A DNA stretch of 64,000 nucleotides from Lachancea kluyveri NRRL Y-12651 (lineage: Eukaryota; Ascomycota; Saccharomycetes; Saccharomycetales; Saccharomycetaceae). Both the position numbers and the translations under genes were made by a program. Below are positions 29,436-39,758 of this stretch, one piece after another (within the stretch, counting starts at the first letter, position 1; each line of letters starts with the position of its first letter). The stretch is from assembly GCA_000149225.2 (NCBI GenBank), contig CM000694.1, positions 558,001 through 622,000 of the forward strand, read 5' to 3'. The notes under the pieces are model-generated. The model was not told the DNA's origin. It made no database searches and saw nothing but the letters and a program-made list of their open reading frames with translations.

Positions 29436-30444
29436 TTTCGATGCTACTGCCAATATGCTTATACCTCTAACAACTTGTTGTTTCTCGGGGTATAAATGCA
29501 CATTTTACTTGAAAAGATTCACTTTCATTTCGGCTTTTTTCCTTCGTTCCTAGTTATATGCTTGATAGTTTGAACTCGAAGACGGTTGATATGGCTGAAT
29601 TTACATGTTAAAATGACATAATGTTCATAGCATGTGAGCAAAGAGCATTTAATATGTGTTAAAACAACACATATACTGCTTCAAAGCCTTTTTTTTTTGG
29701 TACAAAGAAGTTCTGTTCGCTTTTAAACCGCCCTAACATACTAAGATTTGTTCGATGAGTCTCGACAATGACTAAATAATTAAAGCTAACTGGGACAGGA
29801 GAGTTAAAGACATACTCTCTAAATACTTTGCTCTCTAAAAAATTGGGTCGTATGACACAAATAAATTTGAAAACCAAAGAGCCTCCTTTGTGCTTTTTAA
29901 GTGGTAAACTTCCTTCCAATGAATGGTGAGTCAATGATTATACCTTCTCCTACGCTTTCAAGTTTTCTGCAGCAAAAAAGCCAGGTATCTTGGAATTTTG
30001 TAGTTTTAGGGAAACTGCTATACACACACCTCTTCAAGCGAGGCTTGCAGATACCCAAAAACAAGGTGGTTTGATTTTTCGCTGGAATAAGTATATAGAG
30101 ATAAGAATAGTGCAAGCATCTGCCAAAGCATGAAGTGGTTAGAGAAAGAAAGAAAAAAAAATATATTATTCAAGAGCAACCAACACCCGCTTATGGCTTA
30201 AGATATTTCTTCACTCTAACTTCCATCACCCAATCTTTTATTTTCAGCTTGAAGGTTCACCTTTCAACTTGGCATCTTCTCAATAGCTAAATGTTCCAAC
30301 AACTGAGGCGTACTTGCCCGTATATAATGATACGTGATTATTTGAAAATTTTTCCAATAGTCTAGCTCATCTCATCTAATGTTGTGTCTATAACTCAACC
30401 TTGATGCCAGCTGGAAGATCTGAAAGCATCTCACGGAAGGAAAC
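29436..30444. other. Divergent PRP46/PUS7 region
   Basis: About 1 kb with no gene I can support. It contains a perfect 9-base inverted repeat with 5-base loop (29652-29674, ATATGTGTT/AACACATAT), and an RRPE and PAC pair close to PUS7. The 91- and 72-codon minus-strand frames here (29659-30115) have no recognisable family and uneven composition. Confidence 0.5.
30343..30376 (+). promoter_or_regulatory. RRPE and PAC elements of PUS7
   Basis: TGAAAATTTTT (30343-30353) matches the RRPE element and CTCATCTCATC (30366-30376) contains two overlapping PAC cores (GATGAG on the minus strand). This close pair is the hallmark of yeast ribosome- and RNA-biogenesis promoters (Stb3 and Dot6/Tod6 regulation). 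They lie 70-100 bases before the PUS7 ATG. Confidence 0.6.
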
Positions 30445-32481
30445 ATGTCTGAAGAACTGAATAATAAAAGAACCGTGGAAGAAGTGTCTGATGGGGCTGA
30501 CGTTATCTCTAAGAAAATTAAAACCACCGAAACGACTGGTATTCAAGAAGCAGACGTCGGTATCACCCATTTTTTATCCGAAGAATTGCCAGGATTCAAG
30601 GGACAAATCAAGCAAAGGTTTACTGACTTTCTTGTCAATGAAATTAGCAAAGATGGTAATGTGGTTCATCTAAATGATAAAGGTTTCAATATGCCAAAAA
30701 AGAAGCAACCATCAGCTGAACAGAAGAAAGCGGATGAAGAGGCGGAAGCGAAGATGAGGAAAGATTTCAAAGTTGATCCAGAAACTAGACTACAGTTGGT
30801 CGATATCCTGGGTGAAGAAGATGTTGCAAAGATCGAGGACGTTTACCGCAACGTTGTCAAAATGGAAACTTCTAAGAGTTTTGATGACAAGGCTACTAGA
30901 ACTAAGATTCACCAGTTGATTCGTACCGCATTTGACAACCAATTAGAATCGGTCACTTCTGAGTCCAACACTTTCCAAATTGCTACTGCAAATCGCAAAT
31001 CACGTGTCAATAAACGAGTTTTATCTGAACAGAACAAGGACGAGAATGGTGTGGAAAACTGGGGGTACGGTCCAGCCAGCGATTTTATCCATTTCACCAT
31101 GTACAAGGAAAACAAAGATACTATGGATGTTGCTAACATTTTGTCCAAGTATCTGAGAACCCCAACTCGCATGATCAGGTTCTCGGGGACTAAAGATCGC
31201 AGGGCTGTGACTTGTCAGAGAATGTCCATCTCTAAAATCAGTTTGGAAAGACTAAACGCATTGAACAGAGTTCTGAAAGGTGTCGTCATCGGTGGTTTCA
31301 AGTACGAGAACTATAGTTTGAATCTAGGTGATTTAGAGGGTAATGAGTTTACAATTTGCATTAGAGATGTGGAAATCGCCCCTACCTGTACCATGAAATT
31401 GGAGGAGATTCTAGAGAAAGGTTGTTCTTCCTTGTCCAAAAATGGGTTTATTAACTATTTCGGTATGCAGAGATTTGGTACGTTCAGCGTTTCTACCCAT
31501 GAGATTGGTAAGGAAGTATTGATGGGGAATTGGAAGAGAGCTGCAGAACTTATCTTGGCGGAACAAGAAAGTGTTTTACCAAAATCCAAAGAAGCCAGAG
31601 CGATCTGGGCAGAAACTAAAGATCCAGTGGCCGCTTTGAGGAAAATGCCTCGCCAATGTGTCGCTGAGAACGCAATTCTAAACGCATTGTCCAATCAACC
31701 AAAAAGCGAAGACGGTGACTACTCAGACAACTCTTACTACAACGGTATTACGAAAATTCCAAGAAACCTGAGAACTATGTACGCACATGCTTACCAAAGT
31801 TACATTTGGAACATAATTGCTAGTAAAAGGATTGAGCTCTTTGGTTTGGAAATCGTTCCTGGTGATTTGATCTTGGACAGTAGTGCTGCTACTGCTGCTC
31901 CAGTCCATGAAGAATCTGCGGAAAAAGATGCCATTCCTGATGATGAGTTCGCCGAGGATCTTCGTGATGCCCAATTCGTACGTGCGAGACCTGTTACCCA
32001 AGAGGAGGTTGAATCTGGCAAATATAGCATCGATGATGTTGTGCTTCCAACACCAGGGTTTGATATTATTTACCCAACGAATGAGACATTGCGTCAACTT
32101 TACGTTAGTGTCATGGCAAAGGATGGCATGGATCCATTTGACATGAGAAGAAAAGTTAGAGATTTTTCTCTAGCCGGCTCTTACAGAAACGTTATTCACA
32201 AACCAAAGGATCTCGAGTACCGTGTTGCGCACTACAACACACCAACTCAACAATTAATAAACACTGACTTAGAAATCTTAAACAATAAGAGAGGCAAGGA
32301 TAACGGTCAAAAGTACATGAAAGACAAACTGGAAAGATTCCCTCAAGATAAAGGCGGGGAAAAAACAGCCGTTTTGTTGAAGTTCAAGCTAGGTGTCTCA
32401 GCATACGCCACTATGGCGCTGCGTGAACTAATGAAATTAGAAACTTCTCGTCGTGGTGATATGTGTGACGTTAAAAACTAA
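30445..32481 (+). CDS. PUS7: Pseudouridine synthase Pus7 (TruD family)
   Basis: Makes pseudouridine at U35 of U2 snRNA, position 13/35 of tRNAs, 5S rRNA and mRNAs. It has 678 residues (S. cerevisiae 676). The catalytic Asp is Asp251 in FSGTKDRRAVTCQR. Other TruD blocks: GFINYFGMQRFGTFSVSTHEIG (one residue block before the insertion domain), RTMYAHAYQSYIWN, and VLPTPGFDIIYP. The N-terminal 80 residues are acidic/lysine-rich. PUS7-SSP2-MET7 runs as on S. cerevisiae chromosome XV, inverted here relative to that map. Confidence 0.97.
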   Translation: MSEELNNKRTVEEVSDGADVISKKIKTTETTGIQEADVGITHFLSEELPGFKGQIKQRFTDFLVNEISKDGNVVHLNDKGFNMPKKKQPSAEQKKADEEAEAKMRKDFKVDPETRLQLVDILGEEDVAKIEDVYRNVVKMETSKSFDDKATRTKIHQLIRTAFDNQLESVTSESNTFQIATANRKSRVNKRVLSEQNKDENGVENWGYGPASDFIHFTMYKENKDTMDVANILSKYLRTPTRMIRFSGTKDRRAVTCQRMSISKISLERLNALNRVLKGVVIGGFKYENYSLNLGDLEGNEFTICIRDVEIAPTCTMKLEEILEKGCSSLSKNGFINYFGMQRFGTFSVSTHEIGKEVLMGNWKRAAELILAEQESVLPKSKEARAIWAETKDPVAALRKMPRQCVAENAILNALSNQPKSEDGDYSDNSYYNGITKIPRNLRTMYAHAYQSYIWNIIASKRIELFGLEIVPGDLILDSSAATAAPVHEESAEKDAIPDDEFAEDLRDAQFVRARPVTQEEVESGKYSIDDVVLPTPGFDIIYPTNETLRQLYVSVMAKDGMDPFDMRRKVRDFSLAGSYRNVIHKPKDLEYRVAHYNTPTQQLINTDLEILNNKRGKDNGQKYMKDKLERFPQDKGGEKTAVLLKFKLGVSAYATMALRELMKLETSRRGDMCDVKN

Positions 32482-32839
32482 TGGGATAAAGAGGATACTG
32501 TATATTAAATGGTTTTTTCATTTCATAGTCTTGTATAGTGAAGTTTTTTTTTTTACATTTGTGATGTCAAAGGATACATCTCGTTTTCAAGGCGCGTCGT
32601 TATTACACAAAAGAAGATAAACAAAGTGTAAAGTTTAAAAAAAAACATCTGCGCCTGACGACATATTGTAAAGGATCACAGAAAGTATATAAGGAGTAAG
32701 CGCTTCCCTTAAGCAAATTTGGGATCTTACTAACATAACTTGAGTTGCTACTTTTACAGTAAGTGGGTAGTATAACAACAGCCTTTATTCAAAGTAAGAA
32801 ATACATTAAAACTTGATATTCAAATAAAAAACATTAGTC

Positions 32840-34165
32840 ATGGTCACACAAGGAAATATCATAGATAACTTGAGCATTGACCTTGAACGACATGTTCAAC
32901 AAGATAATAATACCAGCGCTAGATCTAAACCTTCAAGAATTGTATCATTATCCTCCTTACTTGGCTCTACAATGCCAAGTTCAAATTACTCTTCCATGAG
33001 ACAGGGTCAGGAATCGCAAGAAAGGATAGGGTTCAGAAAGCTAGCAAAGGCTTATTTATGGGGCAGCAGCACAAAGAACGAGAAGGATGAAGAGACCATG
33101 GAAGAGGACGTACAAGAAAATAATCTACAATCATCTAAAACACAGACATTTCATCCCAAAAGTGGTACAAAGATTCTATTTAAGGACACTAAATCAAAAG
33201 ATTTACTTGAAGCTGAGGACCAGGTGAGCCGCTACTCTGTGAAAAAAAGGAGACATAGCTCTAATACTACAGATACTATCACCAACGATGAAGGTTACAT
33301 TACCGCGAAAACGAACAAGTTAAGTATCCATGACCCCTGCATCGACTACCAATTGGATCAATATGGGATTCCACAGAGAATTCCGGATTTATACCGTGAT
33401 AGTGACAATAGTGGAAACCAAACTAAAAGTGAAAACGTAATTGTCGATTCAGATGAAGATGAAATCATGGATCCAGAGTTGGACGCTAGAAGGGTAGCTA
33501 TTTTTCGCAATTTGCCTAATGGTACTGGCTTACAAAGTATCTTGACACAAGTACAAGGGGGTCCATTGGAGAAAATAGTAAAGCTGGAAAGTCAGGATGG
33601 CAAGGCTCTTGTCAAGAGCCTAGAGTTGCATTTTATCAACCATCAGGATGCCAAAAATTTCATCACTTATGGCAGAACGCGTCTATTCAAAATCAATGGC
33701 CAGCACTTACAGCCGGAGTGGGCAAGTAAAAAAGTAAACGACTTCTCAAATCAACGTATTCAATTGATTTATGAGCAGATTTATCCCAAAAACGAAAAAA
33801 TATACTCACACCATGGCACAGCTAGTATAGGTACTGGTGCACGTCGTTGTTTGATTTTGAAAAAAAATGTCATGAAAAAGTCCAAATCAGGATCGAGACA
33901 CTACCCATCGCCTAAATCCCATTTATCCCCATTGAATGTGGATGAAATTAAAGCAGATTTTGGGGAATTTGGCGAAATTGTAGATATTACACCAATGATT
34001 TCGAGGAAGCTATGCATTTCTGTAAATTTCTATGATGTCAGAAGTGCAATATTAGCAAAGGAGAGTTATGAGTACCCTAACAGTTATTTAAACAGTAAGT
34101 ATCATAGTGATTGGACTATGTGGTACGGCAGAGATATTACGGAGAAACCCTGTGCCCAGTTGTAA
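32840..34165 (+). CDS. SSP2: Sporulation-specific RNA-binding-like protein Ssp2
   Basis: A 441-residue protein (S. cerevisiae Ssp2 371) placed between PUS7 and MET7 as in S. cerevisiae. The N-terminal 200 residues are polar and low in conservation. Two RRM-like regions follow: RRVAIFRNLPNGTGLQSIL at about 216-234, and a C-terminal region (DEIKADFGEFGEIVDI and LCISVNFYDVRSAILAKE) at about 370-420. In S. cerevisiae Ssp2 activates the Smk1 MAP kinase during spore-wall formation. A CACAAAA core near 32607 resembles a middle-sporulation element, and a TATA-like TATATAAG lies near 32686. The call relies on order plus the RRM pattern. Confidence 0.85.
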   Translation: MVTQGNIIDNLSIDLERHVQQDNNTSARSKPSRIVSLSSLLGSTMPSSNYSSMRQGQESQERIGFRKLAKAYLWGSSTKNEKDEETMEEDVQENNLQSSKTQTFHPKSGTKILFKDTKSKDLLEAEDQVSRYSVKKRRHSSNTTDTITNDEGYITAKTNKLSIHDPCIDYQLDQYGIPQRIPDLYRDSDNSGNQTKSENVIVDSDEDEIMDPELDARRVAIFRNLPNGTGLQSILTQVQGGPLEKIVKLESQDGKALVKSLELHFINHQDAKNFITYGRTRLFKINGQHLQPEWASKKVNDFSNQRIQLIYEQIYPKNEKIYSHHGTASIGTGARRCLILKKNVMKKSKSGSRHYPSPKSHLSPLNVDEIKADFGEFGEIVDITPMISRKLCISVNFYDVRSAILAKESYEYPNSYLNSKYHSDWTMWYGRDITEKPCAQL

Positions 34166-34204
34166 GTTAGAAATGAAGTATATCACTTTAAGTAGTTTTG
34201 ATCA

Positions 34205-34223
34205 ATATATATATATATATATA
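34205..34223. repeat. (AT)n microsatellite
   Basis: Short AT repeat in the 110-base convergent gap between SSP2 and MET7. Confidence 0.8.
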
Positions 34224-34275
34224 CACTCCAAATTATTATAATCAGAAATAACCAGTTAGCATCAAAGCTCTTCTA

Positions 34276-35763
34276 TCATGATGTGCCGTCAAAAACAACC
34301 ATCAACCCACCAACCAAATGTAGAGAGCCAGTGACAAAAACATCTAATGGTTCATCATAATCTCTAATCAAGACACATGCATCTTCGATACTGGGGACGA
34401 CATCGATTTGTGTTTCTGGACTTAGCATTTGCCAAGCTTCGCCTAGAGACTTTTGAACTTCCAATTTATCAACCTGCTCCTTAGAGGTATTCATCGAGAC
34501 TAAATCGGCACTATAGTTACCCGATTTCCAAGTTACATTCGTGGAAAAAATAACACGGTCAAACTTCACATCTGGCGTCACAACCTTGTATAGTTGAGAG
34601 AGTAGCGTGTTAGCGTCTCTGGTTTGTTGGTTGAATAGTAAAACTTTCTTGTTCTTTAGGGGATTCACAGTAGTTTTAAACCAATTGGAAGCAGCTTCAA
34701 TACTATCTTTGGTATGTGCACCATCAATATACCAAGTAATACTTCCTTCTTTGATTGTTTGGCAACGACCTTCCCATTTAGTAGAGACCAAACCACTGAT
34801 AAATTTCGTTGGAATGGCGGAGCTTTCAGTAAGGGAGACTGAACCATCTGAAATACCCAAGTGAACCAAGTGTTGGTAGGCCAACGCCACGGCTAGGGAC
34901 GCATTGGAAATTTGGAAATCACCAGCAATACCTAGTTTCACATGTTTCAATTGTTCAAAGATCGGGACCTCAGTTAGCGTGGTTTCACGTTCTTCGGCTC
35001 TCTGCTTCAAAACTGCTAGACCTTTTGGAGGCTGATTAGCAATAGTGAACGCAGGAGAGCCTCTTTTGAATATCCCACCTTTGTTCCAGGCAATTTCTTC
35101 AATAGTGTTGCCCAGCATAAAAGTGTGGTCAATGCCCAACAATGACACACCGCATGCCGTGGGTTGTTCAATGATGTTAGTACTGTCAAATTCACCACCG
35201 ACACCAACTTCGTATATACAAGTGTCACAACCTTCTTGCATGAATACATGGAAGGATAGCAATGTCAGGTATTTAAAATAACCAGGTTTGCTTCCTGGAG
35301 TCATGTGAGGGAACTTGTCTTCAGAGGATGTGGTGGCTTCCAACTTGTCCCAAACTTCAAAAAAGTATTGCGAAAACTTCTCCTCAGTAATCGGATTCCC
35401 ATTGATTCTTATTCTCTCCCTAACAGACTTTAAATGGGGAGATGTGTACAGACCAATATTTGACAATCTGTCGTTATATTGAGACAAGATCGATTGCGTG
35501 AATGCAGCAGTAGAACCCTTACCCTTCGTTCCTGTAATGTGAATGATGTTCAACTTATTGTAATCCTTAGTGGAATAACCAATACGGCGAGACCATTCTT
35601 GCATCTCCCATATGTTCATCATATTCTTTCTATCTCCCGAGGCTCTGATAGCCATAATATTGGCATAGTTGGATTGCAAAGAGTTCAACGCGGTAACAGC
35701 ATCTTGATACGTTCTCTTGGTAGACGAGGTAATAGACATCTTCAACGGAAAGGTGAATCTCAT
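34276..35763 (-). CDS. MET7: Folylpolyglutamate synthetase
   Basis: Adds glutamates to folates, keeping them in cytosol and mitochondria; needed for methionine synthesis and mitochondrial DNA maintenance. It has 495 residues (S. cerevisiae 548; the difference is N-terminal). The Mur-ligase-type P-loop is HITGTKGKGSTAAF (about 75-88), with the conserved YTSPHLKSVRERIRING (about 103-119), GIDHTFMLGNTIEEIAWNKGGIF, and a C-terminal VTGSLHLVGG. Two in-frame Met codons (1 and 9) at a basic, hydrophobic N-terminus could give mitochondrial and cytosolic forms; this is inference. DFR1 in the same window supplies the same pathway. Confidence 0.97.
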   Translation of the reverse strand: MRFTFPLKMSITSSTKRTYQDAVTALNSLQSNYANIMAIRASGDRKNMMNIWEMQEWSRRIGYSTKDYNKLNIIHITGTKGKGSTAAFTQSILSQYNDRLSNIGLYTSPHLKSVRERIRINGNPITEEKFSQYFFEVWDKLEATTSSEDKFPHMTPGSKPGYFKYLTLLSFHVFMQEGCDTCIYEVGVGGEFDSTNIIEQPTACGVSLLGIDHTFMLGNTIEEIAWNKGGIFKRGSPAFTIANQPPKGLAVLKQRAEERETTLTEVPIFEQLKHVKLGIAGDFQISNASLAVALAYQHLVHLGISDGSVSLTESSAIPTKFISGLVSTKWEGRCQTIKEGSITWYIDGAHTKDSIEAASNWFKTTVNPLKNKKVLLFNQQTRDANTLLSQLYKVVTPDVKFDRVIFSTNVTWKSGNYSADLVSMNTSKEQVDKLEVQKSLGEAWQMLSPETQIDVVPSIEDACVLIRDYDEPLDVFVTGSLHLVGGLMVVFDGTS

Positions 35764-36994
35764 CTAACGTTCTTTAGTAGAGTTTGCAGAAAGAAAAAAA
35801 GAAAAAAAAGCCTTGATGAGAATAACTGCTGTATCCACAATCGCCAGCACACAAGCATGGGCCTGCAAAAAGATGGACGCAGGTAGAGCTCATTGGCAAT
35901 CAAAGAGGAGTGTGGCTCTTGGTCGCTCTTAACGAGCTCATTATCACGTGTGAACCATCACCGTCCCTTTTTTTTTTTTTAACCGCCAACGACACGAAAT
36001 TGAAGTCTATAAGGAAAACAGTGGATGGAATACCAATAAGAATAACAGAGTGTCTATAAACACATTCATGTTTCAATTTAGTATGAATCTTAGGAAAGAT
36101 CGTGGAGATGTCTGCCTTAGATCTCAATAAAGAGGAGAGATGTGTAGGGTTTGGATACGCCTTAGGTTTCTGAAGAATAAACAGAAAGAAAAGCGTTGCC
36201 AGGATCACGAGTTTGTGCTGAAATTGATCCATATTAGAGTATCTCTACCTTGAAATCCTGCCTGATTTTCTGACATAGAAATTTCACAGGATTTACAGAA
36301 TATTTGAGCCTTAAATATGTAAATCCAGCAGACTCTCTCTTTCTCTTGGATGTTGTGATAACTTGAATTTCTCGGACATTTATCTGATCCCAGCCTATTT
36401 CATAGTATAGACGGGGTCACCAGCAAATGTACGCCATATAACATGTCTGAATGGTAAAACACGAATGTCGGTGGCAAGGTTAAGCCAGTATGAGGAATCT
36501 GGAAGACGAAATACGTTGGAATGACTTTTCTTGGGAAGACCCACAGGAAACAACGCGCACCACAGATTATGTACACATCGTACACATCGAACAGACTATC
36601 ATCGTTCTAGAAATCTCATCCAAAGGAATTTTAATAGATATTGCTCCCAAAAGACCTTACGTATAATCGACTAGTGTATTTGTTGCCACCAAGATAGAAT
36701 GCTTCGACAAGATCCCCTCTTCGTTCCAAAGCCAAGCGAAAGCCACGTGATGCGTAACAAATGATATCATCTTAGGCAACTAAGAAAATTTCATAGACTC
36801 TTTGCTAATTCAACGACGGAAGAACATATCTAACATCACAAGATAAGGATCAAATTGGCTTCAATCACGTCTGGATATTCACTATATTTATTTTCATAAT
36901 CAACAGAAGAAGAAAGAGTTACAGATAGATGCACCGTACTCGCAAAAGCTTACAAGAGAGAAAAAAAAAAGACAGAACTTAAGCAAGACAGAAG
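35764..36994. other. Divergent MET7/YPL150W region
   Basis: About 1.2 kb. It includes TCACGTG (35944-35950) and CCACGTGA (36743-36750) E-boxes, the first about 180 bases from MET7 and compatible with Cbf1 control of methionine genes. A 110-codon minus-strand frame (36232-35900) with two hydrophobic stretches is unresolved; see findings. No RNA gene recognised. Confidence 0.45.
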
Positions 36995-39649
36995 ATGTTT
37001 CCTTCCAAAGTTGAGCAAAATAATTTGAAAGCTACGATCGCTGCTTCATACAACAAACTATATGGTCAATTTAGCTCCAACGAACTTGTCGATATTGGGA
37101 ACTACAAGATAGTAAAGCTGATAGGTGAAGGCAGTTTCGGTAAAGTGTATCTCGCCAACCATCGCTTAACTCATCAGAAAGTTGTTTTGAAAACAGGTAA
37201 CAAGAATGACCCGAATGTTGTTAGAGAGGTGTTTTACCACAGGCAGTTTGATTTCCCGCACATTACCAAACTTTATGAGGTTATCGTCACCGAGAGTAAG
37301 GTTTGGATGGCTTTAGAATACTGTCCTGGCAAGGAGCTATATGAGTACCTACTAATGCAGCATCGCATATCATTAGAGGAATCTGGAAAGCTGTTTGCTC
37401 AAATAGTCAGTGCTGTCTACTACGCCCATTCTCTGCAATGTGTTCATAGAGACTTGAAATTGGAGAATATCCTATTAGATAAGAAGGGACGTGCAAAAAT
37501 AACTGATTTTGGTTTCACGAGAGAGTGTGCCACCAAGACAATGCTAGAAACAGTATGTGGTACCACTGTGTATATGGCCCCAGAACTAATAGAGAGAAAA
37601 AGTTACGATGGGTTCAAAATTGATATTTGGTCTTTAGGGGTTATACTGTACACCATGATACATGGTACGATGCCGTTTGATGAAGAAGACGAAACAAAGA
37701 CCAAATGGAAAATAATCAACGAGGAACCGTTTTACAATGATGATGTTGTAAGCAAGGATGCTAAGGATTTGATATCCCAGTTACTGTGTAAAGATCCATC
37801 ACAGAGGCCTCAGCTAAGCCAGGTATTAGCACATCCCTTTTTACAGCCTTACGGGTCATCATTATTAGAGGCAAGTGAGAAGATCATTAAAGGACAAAGG
37901 CAATCAACAACAAATTTTCACAGTAAATTGGAGAAAAGGTTGTTAAAAAAATTGAAACAGAGTGGCTTCGACACAAACGCTATAAAACACTCCGTCATTA
38001 AGAAAAAATGTGATTCACTTTCTGGTATGTGGTTCTTACTTCTAGAACGTGAGATGAAGCGTGAAATGGCCAAGTATCCTCGGAGGAGCAGATCTGTTTT
38101 ATCCGTGAAAAAGGTGTTTGAATCAACACCCTCCATACACTGTCACGATGATGATTTTTTGAACCATCCTTCAAATAATGTGGTAAGAACTACCTCTTTA
38201 AAGAAAATAATGAGCAGAAGGAGTGTCCAAAACGAGAATGTTCCTCCATCGCCCTTGAGCAAGATGAGTAACCAAGTTCCCCTGAACCGTGTTCTTTCAA
38301 ATGACCAGCAGCATAATGGTATGGCAAAGGAAAAGAAGAATAACATTTTCACAAAGATGAGCAAGTTTTTTAAAAGCAAAAAGCAAAACAACCATCCCAA
38401 CGACACTTCGATCTCACAAGAATTCAACATTCAAAATACCGATAAAAGAAAGCATAAGACTAGCTCGAACGATTCCCATAAAGTCAGTCCCAAAGGATCG
38501 CCCAAAAATGAGCAAAATGGAGAGGCTCTTCAGGAACCGTCCATACAAATTCAACAGCCCCCATCTCCTCGCAACAACCGTCTTAAGATTGAAGAGCCCG
38601 TCTTGAAAAAGTTTAAATCAAACACCTCTAGTGAAATCTCCCGTCAGACATCGTTGGGGAATTACGACAGTGAATTGGACTTAAGATCCAACGTCATTGT
38701 CAACAATTCTCCACAAGTAGATAGTACAGCTGATGTCAAATCGCCGCCACCGATAAGAGCAAGACCATCTTCGATGCTGTCACAGCATTCCGAAATTTCA
38801 AATGATACTTACAATTCCGAGTATTCTACCGATGGTAACCAATCTTCCTACAAGACGGGCAATTCTACGAATACAGGCATAACAAGATCCACAAATTCCA
38901 ACTCTGTTACGGTGAATTTAAACGGTAATGATAGTTCTTCGATCAGTCCACGTGCTTTCACAAAAAGGTCGATGAGCATAATGTCCAGTGCTTCCAGTGC
39001 TTCTGAAAGAAGTTCAAGGACCGACTCATTTTACGATATTACCACTGCCTCTTCACCAATGAATATGGATATTAGAGCCATGAATGGGCCTTCGTCGAAT
39101 GGTGGAACTTCACGGGCTGATTCCGCATTCCCTCGTGCTAATAACAATTCTCCCTGGTTTATTAAGAGAGGAAAGTCTCCGATCGGGAGGCGTGGTCGAC
39201 TACCTCATAGAAACATTAACAGGCAATTAATGAAACATTCTTCGGCTGCGGCTCAGTCTGTAATACAGGAAGAAAGTTCTTTTGACGATGAAGCCGGTAT
39301 TGTAGAGGGCGACGAAGACTATAACAGCTTAGAGAATCATGAGGTTGGAAATGAACAGGTACTGCGAGAAAACAGTACCACTCCCTCGAAATCGTCCCCA
39401 TTGCTATCTTCTGCGGCTATCATAGACAACAAACCCGTTGTATTTCCAATGGCGAGGTCTTTCAGTGAAGGTAGTAACTGGTCACACAACGATTCTGAAG
39501 ACCACAATGATATTACACCAGATCCACTTGGCAGTGCTACTCCGGATGACTACGAGGATATCGGCGTGGCAGATGACGAAGATAATTCAGAGGAATATGA
39601 ACAAGACGCTGAAAGGGTATATAGAAATGAAACAAAGATAAAAACTTAG
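36995..39649 (+). CDS. Ser/Thr protein kinase, YPL150W orthologue
   Basis: An 884-residue kinase (S. cerevisiae YPL150W 901). The catalytic domain is at about 36-292: glycine loop GEGSFGKVYL, VLKTG lysine, HRDLKLEN, DFGFTREC, and GTTVYMAPELIE. The long C-terminal region is Ser/Asn-rich and disordered, with many basic-S/P sites and an acidic end. It resembles the Kin4/Snf1-related group, but the substrate is uncharacterised even in S. cerevisiae. Follows the PRP46 neighbourhood on the chromosome XVI track, with ATG5 next after one inserted gene. Confidence 0.92.
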   Translation: MFPSKVEQNNLKATIAASYNKLYGQFSSNELVDIGNYKIVKLIGEGSFGKVYLANHRLTHQKVVLKTGNKNDPNVVREVFYHRQFDFPHITKLYEVIVTESKVWMALEYCPGKELYEYLLMQHRISLEESGKLFAQIVSAVYYAHSLQCVHRDLKLENILLDKKGRAKITDFGFTRECATKTMLETVCGTTVYMAPELIERKSYDGFKIDIWSLGVILYTMIHGTMPFDEEDETKTKWKIINEEPFYNDDVVSKDAKDLISQLLCKDPSQRPQLSQVLAHPFLQPYGSSLLEASEKIIKGQRQSTTNFHSKLEKRLLKKLKQSGFDTNAIKHSVIKKKCDSLSGMWFLLLEREMKREMAKYPRRSRSVLSVKKVFESTPSIHCHDDDFLNHPSNNVVRTTSLKKIMSRRSVQNENVPPSPLSKMSNQVPLNRVLSNDQQHNGMAKEKKNNIFTKMSKFFKSKKQNNHPNDTSISQEFNIQNTDKRKHKTSSNDSHKVSPKGSPKNEQNGEALQEPSIQIQQPPSPRNNRLKIEEPVLKKFKSNTSSEISRQTSLGNYDSELDLRSNVIVNNSPQVDSTADVKSPPPIRARPSSMLSQHSEISNDTYNSEYSTDGNQSSYKTGNSTNTGITRSTNSNSVTVNLNGNDSSSISPRAFTKRSMSIMSSASSASERSSRTDSFYDITTASSPMNMDIRAMNGPSSNGGTSRADSAFPRANNNSPWFIKRGKSPIGRRGRLPHRNINRQLMKHSSAAAQSVIQEESSFDDEAGIVEGDEDYNSLENHEVGNEQVLRENSTTPSKSSPLLSSAAIIDNKPVVFPMARSFSEGSNWSHNDSEDHNDITPDPLGSATPDDYEDIGVADDEDNSEEYEQDAERVYRNETKIKT

Positions 39650-39758
39650 CAATTTGGTTAAGGATAACGGTACGGTTTCTCGGAACCCTGGTGTATAGAA
39701 GTCTATATATGCTTCGGGCAAGTTTTATGGTGTAATATTGTACTCGTGTATACGATTA

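Noticed and set aside
29659-30115. Two minus-strand frames of 91 and 72 codons between PRP46 and PUS7
   Set aside because: No recognisable family, no promoter signal, and they occupy the divergent promoter.
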